The notes: generated by a model from the letters alone, not told the origin. DNA of 64,000 nt from Algibacillus agarilyticus (GCF_003286125.1 NZ_QMED01000002.1:276634-340633), one strand, 5' to 3'; counted from the stretch's first letter, positions 17,543-27,181 are shown. A program made the numbers and translations.

Positions 17543-18406
17543 TAAATAATCGGCAATAATACCTAACAATATAATAAGCCCTGCATAATGATTTTGTAAA
17601 AAAGCCTTAAAACAAGCAGGCTTCGTTTTATCTCTTGTTAGCCAAAAATGATAAATAAAAACCAACAGCGCTAAGCATAAACTGCAATAAAAGAATGCCT
17701 GTCGATCATATTCGATACCCACTAAACCTAAACAAACCAATGCACCTATCTGAAAAATTAATACCAGCGCTCGATCATAGCGGCCAAATAAAATAGCTGT
17801 CGATTTAATACCCACTTTTAAATCATCATCTCGATCGACCATGGCATAAAGTGTATCGTAAGCGACGGTCCATAATAGGTTAGCTAGATATAACAACCAT
17901 AAAATAGGTGGTAATTCCATTTGAGTGGCCATATAAGCCATCGGTATAGCCCAACTAAAAGCAGCACCGAGTACAAATTGAGGTAAATAAGTAAAACGCT
18001 TCATAAAAGGATACAAAGCCGCAAGTATCAAAGCCCCAATAGAAAGCACAATGGTTTGCCAGTTTAAAAATAAAACTAAAGCAAAAGCCAACACAATCAA
18101 CAAACCAAATAAACTAAGCCCCTCTTTCTCACTCACGATTTTTTTGGCAAAAGGTCTATTTTTCGTTCGTTCTACAGCACCATCAACATGTCGGTCTGCA
18201 TAATCATTAATAACACAGCCAGCCGAACGCATGACAAAAACACCTAAACTAAAAATAATTAATAAAGTTAAATCAGGGATCCCTTCTGCAGCAAACCATA
18301 AGGCCCATAATGTTGGCCAAAGTAATAAATAAATACCAATAGGTTTATCAATGCGCATCAGTTGCCAATAAGCTTGGCGTTTTTCAGGTAAGGTAAAATT
18401 AAGCAT
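17537..18406 (-). CDS. ubiA: 4-hydroxybenzoate polyprenyltransferase
   Basis: UbiA is an integral membrane prenyltransferase that attaches the octaprenyl chain to 4-hydroxybenzoate in ubiquinone synthesis. The 289-residue protein has several hydrophobic helices and the two Asp-rich motifs of the family: NDYADRHVDGAVERTKNRP, and YDTLYAMVDRDDDLKVGIKS for Mg-diphosphate binding. ATG 18406 gives the usual length; a TTG at 18415 is also in frame. It overlaps the 3' end of ubiC by 8 bp, so it is co-translated with the enzyme making its substrate. The prenyl donor would come from IspB, also encoded in this window. Confidence 0.95.
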   Translation of the reverse strand: MLNFTLPEKRQAYWQLMRIDKPIGIYLLLWPTLWALWFAAEGIPDLTLLIIFSLGVFVMRSAGCVINDYADRHVDGAVERTKNRPFAKKIVSEKEGLSLFGLLIVLAFALVLFLNWQTIVLSIGALILAALYPFMKRFTYLPQFVLGAAFSWAIPMAYMATQMELPPILWLLYLANLLWTVAYDTLYAMVDRDDDLKVGIKSTAILFGRYDRALVLIFQIGALVCLGLVGIEYDRQAFFYCSLCLALLVFIYHFWLTRDKTKPACFKAFLQNHYAGLIILLGIIADYLV

Positions 18407-18965
18407 GGTAAGCAATACAAGCCGGTAAAAAAATCTCTGTCACCATTAAAGGAGAAAGATCGATATTAAAAATAGAGCGCCGCCCCCAAAGTGTATCTGG
18501 TATTTTGGGAACCGTTAAAAAGCGTTCAATATGAGTAGAAAATGAATGAGAAGCCCCATTAAAGGCTTTCACTTCAATATTGCCTCGAGAAACAGCAGGG
18601 TGACAAAATAAAGCTTCACCTAACGGTTGTGAACCTAGTTGAGCTAAAAATGGGTGACCCGATTTTATCGTTTTATTAGGAATAACTGTACTAGCAAATA
18701 CCCAAGGCTCATTATCACACATCAATAAAACCTGCCTTAGCCAATACGAATCATCCTCCATTGTCGACGTTAATTGTTCAGTTAAAGCAGAAGCTAAAAT
18801 TTGCTGCTCAAATACAACCTCAACACGAAACTGCCTACAGTTAGCTTTTAATCGCGCGGTGAGCGAGCTTGGGTCAAAAAGCCACGAATACAATAAACTA
18901 GAAACATTTGCATAGTCATGTCCCCACTCACCCGTGAGGGGAATGGGTGATAGTAACTTATTCAT
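18399..18965 (-). CDS. ubiC: Chorismate pyruvate-lyase
   Basis: UbiC removes pyruvate from chorismate to give 4-hydroxybenzoate, the first committed step of ubiquinone synthesis. The 188-residue product has the family size and features: LTARLKANCRQFRVEVV near the N-terminus, WLRQVLLMCDNEPWVFASTV, and the C-terminal LWGRRSIFNIDLSPLMVTEIFLP region (conserved Trp/Arg/Glu). It is first in the ubiC-ubiA pair on the minus strand. A full MITE lies 120 bp upstream of its start. Confidence 0.93.
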   Translation of the reverse strand: MNKLLSPIPLTGEWGHDYANVSSLLYSWLFDPSSLTARLKANCRQFRVEVVFEQQILASALTEQLTSTMEDDSYWLRQVLLMCDNEPWVFASTVIPNKTIKSGHPFLAQLGSQPLGEALFCHPAVSRGNIEVKAFNGASHSFSTHIERFLTVPKIPDTLWGRRSIFNIDLSPLMVTEIFLPACIAYHA

Positions 18966-19085
18966 TAAAAAATCAGACTTCGATTTATAATGTCACCATG
19001 ATAACAGCTTTAATTTAGCCGCGACAAATAAATCACGATCCGACTCTTCAACCACATAGATAAAAATAAGCTAAAAGAAACCGCT

Positions 19086-19357
19086 TATAGTCAAAGCGAT
19101 CGGGTTTTAGGGGCAGGTTTCTCGTTCCAGACGAAACCGAAGTACTTACATCCATGTAAGCAAAGCAGTCAAAGCTACCGCGTCCTGCTCTCGCCCCTTA
19201 CCTGCATCCATGCAGGCAAGCTTCGAGACGCCATGAGCATATGCTCTACTATGTGATTGGGGCCGCCTAAATGGATTTAGGTGTTAGAACGACGCAGGAG
19301 CCAAAGTCGAGAGTAAGCGCTGACAATGAACCATAAAACCTGAGCGAGAAGACTATA
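19086..19357 (+). repeat. MITE-like element, family A, copy 2 (full length)
   Basis: 272 bp, matching copy 1 (353-671) at all but three positions apart from that copy's 47-bp duplication. The ends are TATAGTC and GACTATA. It contains the palindromes CTTACATCCATGTAAG, CCTGCATCCATGCAGG, GAGCATATGCTC and CCTAAATGGATTTAGG. It lies between ubiC (minus) and the FliL-like gene (plus), so it sits inside what should be a divergent promoter region. Such near-identity between two copies 19 kb apart implies recent movement or gene conversion. It has no coding capacity of note. Confidence 0.82.
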
Positions 19358-19482
19358 TTATGCTAATTAAGGTATCGACAATCAAAGTAAGACTTGTATT
19401 ATATGGAAAACGCCCACTATTATTGATAGATGCGTTTATAGTTTACCTATCGAATAGTTTGATAAAATCAGTGAGAACATTT

Positions 19483-19875
19483 ATGACTAAAAGCATAAAG
19501 TGCTTAGCTTTATTTTGGCTTTTACTTTTAACCCCCCTTTCACAGGCTGAAGATACCTTTGGCTACTTCGGCATGGAACCCGACATTATTACCAATTATA
19601 TTTCAACCAAGAAAAAACCAGGCTACGTAAGAGTGACCATAGAGTTGATGCTAAAAAACGCTGACAATATCGACGTAGTAGAACATCACTCGCCTATGTT
19701 ACGAGATGCCATTATTGGTATTATTGGTAGAGAGCCTGAAGAGAAAGTTAAATCACTAACTGGACGTGAAGAAATTCGTAAAAAATGTGCCGATCAAGTT
19801 AAGCTCATCTTAAAAAGAGAAACAAAAGATGAAATTATCCATGATTTACTTTTTACCAAATATTTATACCATTAA
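19483..19875 (+). CDS. FliL-like exported protein
   Basis: 130 residues from ATG 19483: a cleavable signal peptide (hydrophobic 7-19, cleavage after SQA) and a ~105-residue domain resembling the periplasmic domain of FliL. The resemblance lies in GYVRVTIELMLKNAD, a VVEHHSPMLRDAIIGIIG segment, and the terminal IIHDLLFTKYLYH. Real FliL has an uncleaved membrane anchor and lies in flagellar operons. Here no flagellar gene is nearby, so this is a stand-alone paralogue whose role is not known to me. In-frame codons exist back to 19360, but that extension looks non-conserved and precedes the signal peptide. Confidence 0.75.
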   Translation: MTKSIKCLALFWLLLLTPLSQAEDTFGYFGMEPDIITNYISTKKKPGYVRVTIELMLKNADNIDVVEHHSPMLRDAIIGIIGREPEEKVKSLTGREEIRKKCADQVKLILKRETKDEIIHDLLFTKYLYH

Positions 19876-19904
19876 TAACAATCTCCCCCTTCCTCGTGAC
19901 TGCT

Positions 19905-20007
19905 ACTCTTGAGCATTAAACAACTCAAGAGTGTGCCTTTGCAGCATATTCATTAGATGTATACAAAAAGTGAAGAAGAGATAAAGCGCATCAAAATACG
20001 CTTTATC
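19905..20007. terminator. Two hairpins between convergent FliL-like gene and glpG
   Basis: ACTCTTGAG/CTCAAGAGT (19905-19932, 10-nt loop) and GATAAAGCG/CGCTTTATC (19980-20007, 10-nt loop) are both perfect 9-bp stems. They lie in the convergent spacer. Neither has a strong U-run; together they probably end transcription from both sides. Confidence 0.45.
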
Positions 20008-20029
20008 GATGTAAGAAGAAGTAAATTAC

Positions 20030-20923
20030 TTAACCCTCTTTGGAAGGCGGAGTGGTTTTATTGGACAAACTTTCAAACCAAGCTAAGGCCAAACCAGAAA
20101 CAAAACCTAATAAGTGAGCCCAATTTGCGGTTCCCATCGGTAATATATTCATAAAACCAATGGCAACCCATAACAACATAAACCCGACTAACGCGTTAGG
20201 GATAAAATAACTTTCTAGTTTGGTTTGACGCCCTAAAAACCACACATAAGCAAAAAGGCCATAAACAACCCCAGAAAGACCAACAAAGTTAGCCCCCACT
20301 AAGTAATATTGGCTCACATGCGCCAATAAACCAGAAAGCAAACAAACATTAATGAGCTTAAAACGCGACTGTTGCTCGACTCGATTACCCAGCCACCAAA
20401 ACCAAAATACGTTAAAAAGCCAATGCGACCAATCAGCATGGATTAGAGCGGGTGACCACAAACGATAAAACTGCTGCAGCGACAACTCGGTTAACGTCAC
20501 CGGAAAATGTAAGGCCTGAAGAATAGGCTGTACAAACCCCATTGATAAACCAAGTTGAATAATAAATAAAACAACTATGAAGCTAAAAGTAAAAAGCTTA
20601 GTCTGCTTCAAGCTATCAACAATATTGGCATAACCTTTATTAGAATAAGCTAAATCATGCGTTTCATTGAGTTGCCATGACGCGTCAATATACTTATCTT
20701 TATTCGGGTTTTTAATAAAGTCGTCTGCGATTTTACGCGCAGCTTCAACTTGACCTTCCTTAAAAATAACCACCCAAATTTCATTATTTTTAGGCATGGT
20801 TTTAGCAACTATATCTTGGGTTGTTAGATAGTCAGCTAAAGCTTGAGCGACTCGCTCATTCTCAAAAATAGCGATCGCATAAGCAGATACTTCTTGTTCT
20901 TTATTCGGCGCTGGTGAATTCAT
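20030..20923 (-). CDS. glpG: Rhomboid intramembrane serine protease
   Basis: GlpG cleaves transmembrane substrates inside the inner membrane. An N-terminal cytoplasmic domain (~1-85) is followed by six hydrophobic helices. The catalytic Ser is in GLSGVVYG and the catalytic His in ANWAHLLG. The conserved His and Asn of the oxyanion region lie in HADWSHWLFN. ATG 20923 (MNSPAPNKEQ) gives about 297 residues. In-frame codons upstream to 20974 lie inside glpE and are unlikely to be used. The start overlaps the glpE 3' end by 23 bp, the glpE-glpG pairing known from enterobacteria. Confidence 0.93.
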   Translation of the reverse strand: MNSPAPNKEQEVSAYAIAIFENERVAQALADYLTTQDIVAKTMPKNNEIWVVIFKEGQVEAARKIADDFIKNPNKDKYIDASWQLNETHDLAYSNKGYANIVDSLKQTKLFTFSFIVVLFIIQLGLSMGFVQPILQALHFPVTLTELSLQQFYRLWSPALIHADWSHWLFNVFWFWWLGNRVEQQSRFKLINVCLLSGLLAHVSQYYLVGANFVGLSGVVYGLFAYVWFLGRQTKLESYFIPNALVGFMLLWVAIGFMNILPMGTANWAHLLGFVSGLALAWFESLSNKTTPPSKEG

Positions 20924-21221
20924 ATTGCTGACGCCATAATTCAAATCCACCATCCATACTATAAACATCTTCAAAGCCCTGCTCGGCTAAATATTGAGCG
21001 GCTCCTTGACTTGAACGTCCATGATAGCAAACCACAACAACGGGCGTATCTTCCTCTACGTTTTGTACAAACTGGCTTAAATTACCATTTGTTAAATGAT
21101 ATGACTCGGCAATATGCGCAGCGTTATAGGCGTTTTCATCACGAATATCGGCTATAACACAGCCTTTTTCAGCTAATTTTGCTGCGGTATCAGCGCAGCT
21201 AATATGTTTAAATGTTGTCAT
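20901..21221 (-). CDS. glpE: Single-domain rhodanese (thiosulfate sulfurtransferase)
   Basis: GlpE transfers sulfane sulfur from thiosulfate to cyanide or thiol acceptors. The 106-residue protein is a single rhodanese domain with the active-site loop CYHGRSSQ, whose Cys carries the persulfide, and the DIRDENAYNAAHI segment. ATG 21221 (MTTFKHISC) is preferred to the upstream TTG at 21242. The gene overlaps glpG, which supports co-translation. Confidence 0.92.
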   Translation of the reverse strand: MTTFKHISCADTAAKLAEKGCVIADIRDENAYNAAHIAESYHLTNGNLSQFVQNVEEDTPVVVVCYHGRSSQGAAQYLAEQGFEDVYSMDGGFELWRQQYEFTSAE

Positions 21222-21350
21222 AATTATCTTTTCAAACCTCAATTAAGGTGCATTTTACCATGTCTAGTACAATATGTACGCCTAGGTTTTCCTCAACAAT
21301 TGATCCAAGCTTAAGGTTAACCCAATATTCATTTACCCGCGTATTATCGG

Positions 21351-24122
21351 TTATTTAAAATCACCGGCTTGAAAAACATTGATATCTTTATTGGCAATAT
21401 ACTGCTTAAAAGCGTTATGTATATCAGTAAGTGTTAATGCTTGTACCGCTTGTATTTCAGCATCGTAAGTCGCTAAGCTTTTATTGATTCGTTTACTATC
21501 AATTAATACATTAGGAATAGCCGCATCTTCTGCCCAAGCCCGTTTACGAGAATTGACAAATCCTTCAATGGCTAAATCCAGCTCTTTTTGAGTAAAACCA
21601 TTTTGTACAACTTTAGCGACTTCTTCTTTATAGGCTTGGATCACATTTGGCATGTTTTCTGGTGCCGCAATCGCCATTGCCCAAAACACACCGTGTTCAT
21701 CAAGTTCACTTGTTGATAATCCAGAACGGACTGAATAGCTATAACCTTCTTCTACTCTAATACGCTTGCCGATGCGAGAGCTAAACGTATCTTGACCAAA
21801 AATAGAATTGGCAATGTTCAATGCCATATAATCTGGATGTTTAGGATTAATATCTAACCGATTAATAATATATAAATTTGCATTTGATTTATCAGGCGTC
21901 TGTTTTGATAAAACCAAACCTTGTTTATCGTGTAATTGGGCCGGCATGTATTGATACTCAACCGGGGTTGTTAAATGCCCAATAGCCTCTTGTAATTGCA
22001 CCGACAACGCACTGGCATTAACATCGCCCACAACCGCAATATACCCCTGATTTATTGTTATATGCGCTTTATAAAGCGCGGCTAAATCAGCGCTGGTTAA
22101 CGCTTGTATACCCGCAATTTTTTCATCTATCGTTTGAACCGCTTTAGGGTGACCAATCGGATAAGCGTTCATCGCTTCACGATACAACTGTAATGCTTGC
22201 GCATTCGGGTCATTACGTTGCTGTTCTAACGCCGAAATGCTCGCTCTTTTGGCATTTTCAAGCTCACCAGCCGGAAAGGTTGGATTTGATAACAATTCAC
22301 CGACAAACTTAACAACCGCTTGTAAATGAGCTTTGTCGGTGGTGATACCCACATAAATTTCACCTAAGCGACTGCTTATGCTGACATTACTTTTTAAGGC
22401 ATCTAATTTGTCTGCTATTTGCGCTTTTGTATATTGCGTATTACCAGATAAGACTTGTGATCCTAAAAATGAAAAAGCACTAACATGACCGGCAAGTGTT
22501 TTAGGACTACCGGTCGGAAAAACCATTTGTAGATGAATTTCTTCACCACGCAGTTTTTTAGGATAAACCATTAACTCAGTACCTTGCGCCCACGTTTGTT
22601 GACGCAATCGTGCGGTAATGTTGGCAACATTATTGTCGTAAACCTCACCCGCCGCGGCCACTTCTTGGCCCACGTAATCTTTAAGTAACTCATCTAATGA
22701 AGCGGGCTGAGGAATATCGGCTCGCTTAGGTTCAACCGTCGGGATAAAGCGCCCAAGTGTACGATTACTTTGAATTAAATATTGCTCTGCCACTCTTTGC
22801 ACATCAGCCGCCGTTACCGCTTGTACTAAATCACGGAAGTAAAACAGATGTCGATAATCCCCTTTAGCAATATATTCAGACAATTCCATTCCCACACCTT
22901 GTACATCTCGCAAAGCCATCTCAGCTTGTTTAAGTAATGTGGTTTGTGCACGGGTGACTTCGTCGTTGGTGATCGGCTTATCTTTAATATGTTCAGCTTG
23001 TTTTATTAATTCTAGCTCAAGTTGCTTAGTGTCTTGATCTTTACTGCCTTGAGCAAATAAATACAACTGAGAGCTATCCTTCAACATAAACGAAAATGCC
23101 ATCGCGGCCGTACCAAGCTGAGTATCGACAATATCGGTTTTTAAGCGCCCACGAGAAGCATCAGCTAAAATTTGTTGCAATACACGTAAAGCGGCAGCGT
23201 CTTTATGCAAACCAGAAGGTATGTGATATAACAAACCAACCCAAGGTACGTCACCCACTCGACGCAAATTAACAATGCGCTCACCGTCTTGTGTCGGTTC
23301 TACAGTATAAAGTGATTCAATAGGCGCTTCTGGCTTGGCCAGTACGCCAAATTTTTCTTTAACTAATGTTTTCACATGCTCGGGGTCAAAACGACCTGCG
23401 ATTGTTAAGACAGCATTATCAGGACGGTAATGCGTTTTATAAAATGCACGTAATTTTTCAAAGGGGAAATTTTCAACATCAGACCGAGCACCTATCGTTG
23501 ATTTACCATAGTTGTGCCATAAATGCGCCATAGATGACATACGTGACAATAATGTACGGATAGGATTATTTTCACCTCTTTCCATCTCATTACGCACAAC
23601 CGTCATTTCACTTTTTAGCTCTTCTGCCGTAAACGTGGCATTAACCATTCGATCGGCTTCCATACCTAACGCCCAAGCAAGTGATTCGTCATTCGTTTCG
23701 AACACTTCAAAATAATTAGTGCGGTCTAACCACGTAGAAGCATTAATACCCATGCCTCTTTTTTTAAATTCATTTTCGATTTCAGGGTAATTTGTCGAGC
23801 CTTTAAATAGCATATGTTCTAATAAATGAGCCATACCCGTCTCACCATACTTTTCATGCACAGAGCCAACACGATAGGTAATATTAACTAAGGTTTTAGG
23901 CTGAGCTGCATCCTGTAATAGTAAAACTTTAAGGCCATTACTCAGTTTATACTCTTCAATACCTTCAACGGTTCTGACATAGGTTAATTCAGTATTAACC
24001 GCAGGTTTAACCACAGTGTTGATAATGGGCTGATCAATAACGTGATTGGTTTGTGTTTGCGTGCAACCTAATAATAAACCAGCGGCACATGCGCTGATAA
24101 ATGAGACAAAACGGTTATTCAT
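21351..24122 (-). CDS. M16 (pitrilysin/insulinase) family zinc protease, lipoprotein
   Basis: 923 residues. The N-terminus is a lipoprotein signal with lipobox LLLGC, the modified Cys being residue 20, so the enzyme is probably membrane anchored and faces the periplasm. The inverted zinc motif HxxEH is present as HLLEH at 99-103, and the downstream Glu ligand region is in the RNEMERGENNP segment. A second, catalytically inactive M16 half occupies ~480-910, as usual in this family. Such proteases degrade peptides or signal fragments. The substrate is unknown. It is monocistronic by appearance, between glpE and the yceI-like gene. Confidence 0.88.
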   Translation of the reverse strand: MNNRFVSFISACAAGLLLGCTQTQTNHVIDQPIINTVVKPAVNTELTYVRTVEGIEEYKLSNGLKVLLLQDAAQPKTLVNITYRVGSVHEKYGETGMAHLLEHMLFKGSTNYPEIENEFKKRGMGINASTWLDRTNYFEVFETNDESLAWALGMEADRMVNATFTAEELKSEMTVVRNEMERGENNPIRTLLSRMSSMAHLWHNYGKSTIGARSDVENFPFEKLRAFYKTHYRPDNAVLTIAGRFDPEHVKTLVKEKFGVLAKPEAPIESLYTVEPTQDGERIVNLRRVGDVPWVGLLYHIPSGLHKDAAALRVLQQILADASRGRLKTDIVDTQLGTAAMAFSFMLKDSSQLYLFAQGSKDQDTKQLELELIKQAEHIKDKPITNDEVTRAQTTLLKQAEMALRDVQGVGMELSEYIAKGDYRHLFYFRDLVQAVTAADVQRVAEQYLIQSNRTLGRFIPTVEPKRADIPQPASLDELLKDYVGQEVAAAGEVYDNNVANITARLRQQTWAQGTELMVYPKKLRGEEIHLQMVFPTGSPKTLAGHVSAFSFLGSQVLSGNTQYTKAQIADKLDALKSNVSISSRLGEIYVGITTDKAHLQAVVKFVGELLSNPTFPAGELENAKRASISALEQQRNDPNAQALQLYREAMNAYPIGHPKAVQTIDEKIAGIQALTSADLAALYKAHITINQGYIAVVGDVNASALSVQLQEAIGHLTTPVEYQYMPAQLHDKQGLVLSKQTPDKSNANLYIINRLDINPKHPDYMALNIANSIFGQDTFSSRIGKRIRVEEGYSYSVRSGLSTSELDEHGVFWAMAIAAPENMPNVIQAYKEEVAKVVQNGFTQKELDLAIEGFVNSRKRAWAEDAAIPNVLIDSKRINKSLATYDAEIQAVQALTLTDIHNAFKQYIANKDINVFQAGDFK

Positions 24123-24300
24123 AAACTCGCCTTTATTTTTATTCCATTGAGAGACTTCAGGGCTTGAAGTGTAATAAATCTATTAAGTCTTTCACTCTAG
24201 CTACAGAGTTGATAATCGAATTGAGTTAGAGAAGAAAGGAGTTAAAAAGTTCATCGATGAGGCGTTAAATATTAGCGCCCCATCTTAGTGTAGTTGGATA

Positions 24301-24873
24301 TTATTGGCTTTTCATGACTAATGAAAAAACAACAGGCACGGTATAGCCAATAGAAGGTAAACCCGCTAACGATTTAAGCTTATCAACCCCCGTTGCTAAT
24401 TCATAGTGACGGCTATCAATAATAATTGGCTCTTGGCTTTGCACTAAAATATCACCATTTTTTAAACTAACGAAGTTAACTTTAGTTTTGATCGGCCGAA
24501 TAACCCCGTGTAAATTCAAGTTAGCATTAACGGTTTTAGAAACAAATTTTCCAGATTGAATAGTGGTTAATAAATCTGCATCAAGTTGAGCGTTTAAGGT
24601 CGCTTTAGCAAACTGGCTTGTTTCAAATAAAAATTCTTGTAAACGTTCATTACGAATAGGGATTAACGTATTCGCCGAGGTTAAATCGATTTCTAGCTTA
24701 ACCGCACCCGAATCGGAAAGCGAAGCGGTAAAACGATCAAACTGATGAGTTTCAATAATATGTTTTTTTTTGGTCGATAAAAAATGAATACTCGAGCTGG
24801 CATCATCAGACACCCAAGCCGCTTGCGCAAATAATGGCAAACAAAATAACGCGCTCGTTAATAGTTTTTTCAT
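24301..24873 (-). CDS. YceI family periplasmic lipocalin-like protein
   Basis: 190 residues with a signal peptide (cleavage after AQA, near 19). The mature domain has the YceI pattern: a beta-barrel with an early SSIHFLSTKKKHIIETHQF segment, the NERLQEFLFETSQFAKATL region and a central HGVIRPIKTKVNF strand. Family members bind polyisoprenoid or similar lipids in the periplasm, and some are induced by high pH or stress. The ligand here is unknown. It lies eight bases after cysQ and probably shares its transcript. Confidence 0.87.
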   Translation of the reverse strand: MKKLLTSALFCLPLFAQAAWVSDDASSSIHFLSTKKKHIIETHQFDRFTASLSDSGAVKLEIDLTSANTLIPIRNERLQEFLFETSQFAKATLNAQLDADLLTTIQSGKFVSKTVNANLNLHGVIRPIKTKVNFVSLKNGDILVQSQEPIIIDSRHYELATGVDKLKSLAGLPSIGYTVPVVFSLVMKSQ

Positions 24874-24881
24874 AGGGAAGG

Positions 24882-25721
24882 TTAATCCTTTAAGGTTCTT
24901 TTAGTTTTATGAGGTTTGATAACTTGGTGCCAATCAATATTTTGATTACCCAGTACCATAAAATCGGGGTTTGAAAAGGTATTGCGCTTGTTATAGCTAA
25001 GACCATTAAACTCGCTATCTAAAATACGTCCACCGGCTTCTTCAATAATGCAATGGCTAGCGCCGGTATCCCATTCACCGGTAGGCCCTACCCGTAAATA
25101 ACAATCAGCTTTACCTTCAGCAATATAACAACTTTTTAACGACGCGCTGCCCAAAGGCACCATTTCATAATGATGGTTATCAAATAAATAGCGAGTGACT
25201 GTATCTTTTTTCTGCACACGCGATACAGCCAGTTTTATTGATTCTGGTTCGTTTGATACATCTCGTACCGAGATAGCCTTAATTTTGCCTTTTGCTTGTT
25301 TAAAAGCACCTTGCCCTTCAATAGCATAATAAAATATATCTTTTGTTGGCCAATAGATCACGCCCATAACAGGCCAACCATTTTCAACCAAAGCCACATT
25401 AACGGCAAAGTCACCACTGCGCGATACAAACTCTTGAGTGCCATCCATCGGATCAAGCAACCAATATCGATTCCATTGTTTTCTGAGCTGTAAAGTAACA
25501 GCCGTTGTTTCTTCCGAGATAATAGGAATGTGCGGGTTTAATGCTTTCAGACCCGCAACTAAAATATCATTAGCCGCGTAATCTGCACTCGTTACAGGCG
25601 AGTCATCATCTTTCTGCTCTAATTCGAATTCACCCGAATTATAAATATCAAGTATAGCCAGCCCTGCTTTTTGGGCGATCGCTTTAACGGGTTCAAGTAA
25701 AGATTTAACTTCAGGTTGCAA
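24882..25721 (-). CDS. cysQ: 3'(2'),5'-bisphosphate nucleotidase
   Basis: CysQ removes the 3'-phosphate of PAP/PAPS and so prevents build-up of the by-product of the CysH reaction encoded earlier in the window. It belongs to the inositol-monophosphatase fold with metal-binding motifs EET, DPMDGTQEF and WDTGASHCIIEEAGG. 279 residues is within range. The start appears to be TTG at 25721, since no Met occurs before the conserved DSPVTSADYAAND segment. It overlaps the nudE 3' end by 11 bp, supporting coupling. Confidence 0.92.
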   Translation of the reverse strand: MQPEVKSLLEPVKAIAQKAGLAILDIYNSGEFELEQKDDDSPVTSADYAANDILVAGLKALNPHIPIISEETTAVTLQLRKQWNRYWLLDPMDGTQEFVSRSGDFAVNVALVENGWPVMGVIYWPTKDIFYYAIEGQGAFKQAKGKIKAISVRDVSNEPESIKLAVSRVQKKDTVTRYLFDNHHYEMVPLGSASLKSCYIAEGKADCYLRVGPTGEWDTGASHCIIEEAGGRILDSEFNGLSYNKRNTFSNPDFMVLGNQNIDWHQVIKPHKTKRTLKD

Positions 25722-26277
25722 GGTTAAGGTGTCTCCTAGCTAAAAACAAAGCCGCGACACTGCGCGCCTCTGTAAAATCATTTCGTTGTAATAATGCATC
25801 TAAATCGTTAATTGACCATGAGACAACATCAAGTGGTTCAGGCTCATCACCTTCTAATCGCTCAGGATATAAGTCTTCTGCCAATAGTATATGCATACTA
25901 GCACCAAAATATCCGGGAGCAAGCGATAAGCTTTTCAATTGTGTGAACTTGCGCGCACCAAAGCCAATTTCTTCTTTTAATTCACGGTTTGCAGCTTCAA
26001 TTGGGGTTTCACCAGGGTCAATTAACCCTTTAGGTAAACCAAGTTCATAACTGTGCATGCCAGCCGCGTATTCACAAACCAGTAAAATAGTATCGGGGTC
26101 TGGCATCGCGACAATCATAACGGCACCTCGACCCGAGGTTTTCATCCGCTCATAATCGCGTTCTTCACCATTACTAAATTGTAAGTGAACACTTTCGATT
26201 TCAAACAACTTACTTTTAGCGGCAATTTCAGTCGCTAAAATAGTTGGGAGTGTCTTTTGTGGGAGCTTATCGCTCAT
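25711..26277 (-). CDS. nudE: ADP compounds hydrolase NudE (Nudix)
   Basis: NudE hydrolyses ADP-ribose, NADH and diadenosine polyphosphates. The 188-residue protein carries a complete Nudix box: GLIDPGETPIEAANRELKEE plus IGF, matching G-x5-E-x7-REUxEExGU. ATG 26277 (MSDKLPQ) matches family length; upstream in-frame codons to 26367 are not needed. It is divergent from yrfG, the same neighbourhood as in enterobacteria, and overlaps cysQ. Confidence 0.93.
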   Translation of the reverse strand: MSDKLPQKTLPTILATEIAAKSKLFEIESVHLQFSNGEERDYERMKTSGRGAVMIVAMPDPDTILLVCEYAAGMHSYELGLPKGLIDPGETPIEAANRELKEEIGFGARKFTQLKSLSLAPGYFGASMHILLAEDLYPERLEGDEPEPLDVVSWSINDLDALLQRNDFTEARSVAALFLARRHLNLAT

Positions 26278-26398
26278 GATAATGTCATTTTTAATCAGAG
26301 TTAGGTTAGTCGCGTTGTAAAGTCGTTTGGGTTGATGCAGTAAACCTGCGTATAATACCCACACCATTCTATATTAAATTTATACCCTAATACACATT

Positions 26399-27079
26399 AT
26401 GCTGCAATGGAAAGATATTGATACTGTTCTTTTAGATATGGACGGCACCCTGCTCGATTTACATTTTGATAACTATTTTTGGGTTGAGTATTTACCCAAA
26501 CGATACGCCGAAATAAAGCAAGTACCTCATGAAGAATCTCAACGCTACATTGCGGGTTTATGTGATAAATATCATGGTCAACTAGAATGGTATTGCTTAG
26601 ATTTTTGGGGAAAAGAACTGGCATTAGATATCCCTCTAATCAAACGAGAGATCGCACATTTAATCCAAATGCGAAGTGATGTACCGGCTTTTTTAACCGC
26701 TTTAAAAGCAACTAACAAACGCGTTGTTTTAGTGACGAATGCTCATCCTGATAGTTTATCGTTAAAAATAGAAAAAACACAGCTCAGTGAATATATCGAT
26801 GAACTGATCTCTACTCATCAATTTGGGGTGACAAAAGAATCACTTTCTTTATGGCAACAATTAGAGCAATACGTCAACTTTGATAAAGAACGAACCTTAT
26901 TTATTGATGATAGCATTGGGATTTTAGAAGTCGCGAGAACATTTGGTATTAAACATATTGTCGCGATTGAAAACCCAGACAGTAAACAAGCCGCCAGAGA
27001 AATAACAGAATTCGATTCAATTTCATCTTTTGAGCACTATACGCACGCATTAACAAAGACGATGCCGGAAAAAAATTAA
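26399..27079 (+). CDS. yrfG: GMP/IMP nucleotidase (HAD family)
   Basis: YrfG is a HAD-type 5'-nucleotidase acting on purine monophosphates. The nucleophile motif DMDGTLLD lies at the N-terminus, motif II in VVLVTNAH, and motif IV in LFIDDSIGILE. 226 residues, cytosolic. The LHFDNYFWVEYLPKRYAE segment after motif I is characteristic. It reads away from nudE with a 121-bp shared promoter region, and a bidirectional terminator follows. Confidence 0.92.
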   Translation: MLQWKDIDTVLLDMDGTLLDLHFDNYFWVEYLPKRYAEIKQVPHEESQRYIAGLCDKYHGQLEWYCLDFWGKELALDIPLIKREIAHLIQMRSDVPAFLTALKATNKRVVLVTNAHPDSLSLKIEKTQLSEYIDELISTHQFGVTKESLSLWQQLEQYVNFDKERTLFIDDSIGILEVARTFGIKHIVAIENPDSKQAAREITEFDSISSFEHYTHALTKTMPEKN

Positions 27080-27122
27080 ACGGCTATGTGCAATCTTGAG
27101 CGCTAAATTGGTTAACTCAAAC

Positions 27123-27158
27123 AAAAAAGGCTTCAATAACTTGAAGCCTTTTTTATTA
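27123..27158. terminator. Bidirectional terminator between yrfG and gspN
   Basis: AAAAAAGGCTTCAA - TAAC - TTGAAGCCTTTTTT: a perfect stem with A-run on one side and T-run on the other. It terminates yrfG (plus) and the gsp operon (minus). Confidence 0.92.
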
Positions 27159-27181
27159 ATTAATTTGTCGGCCTAAATAAC

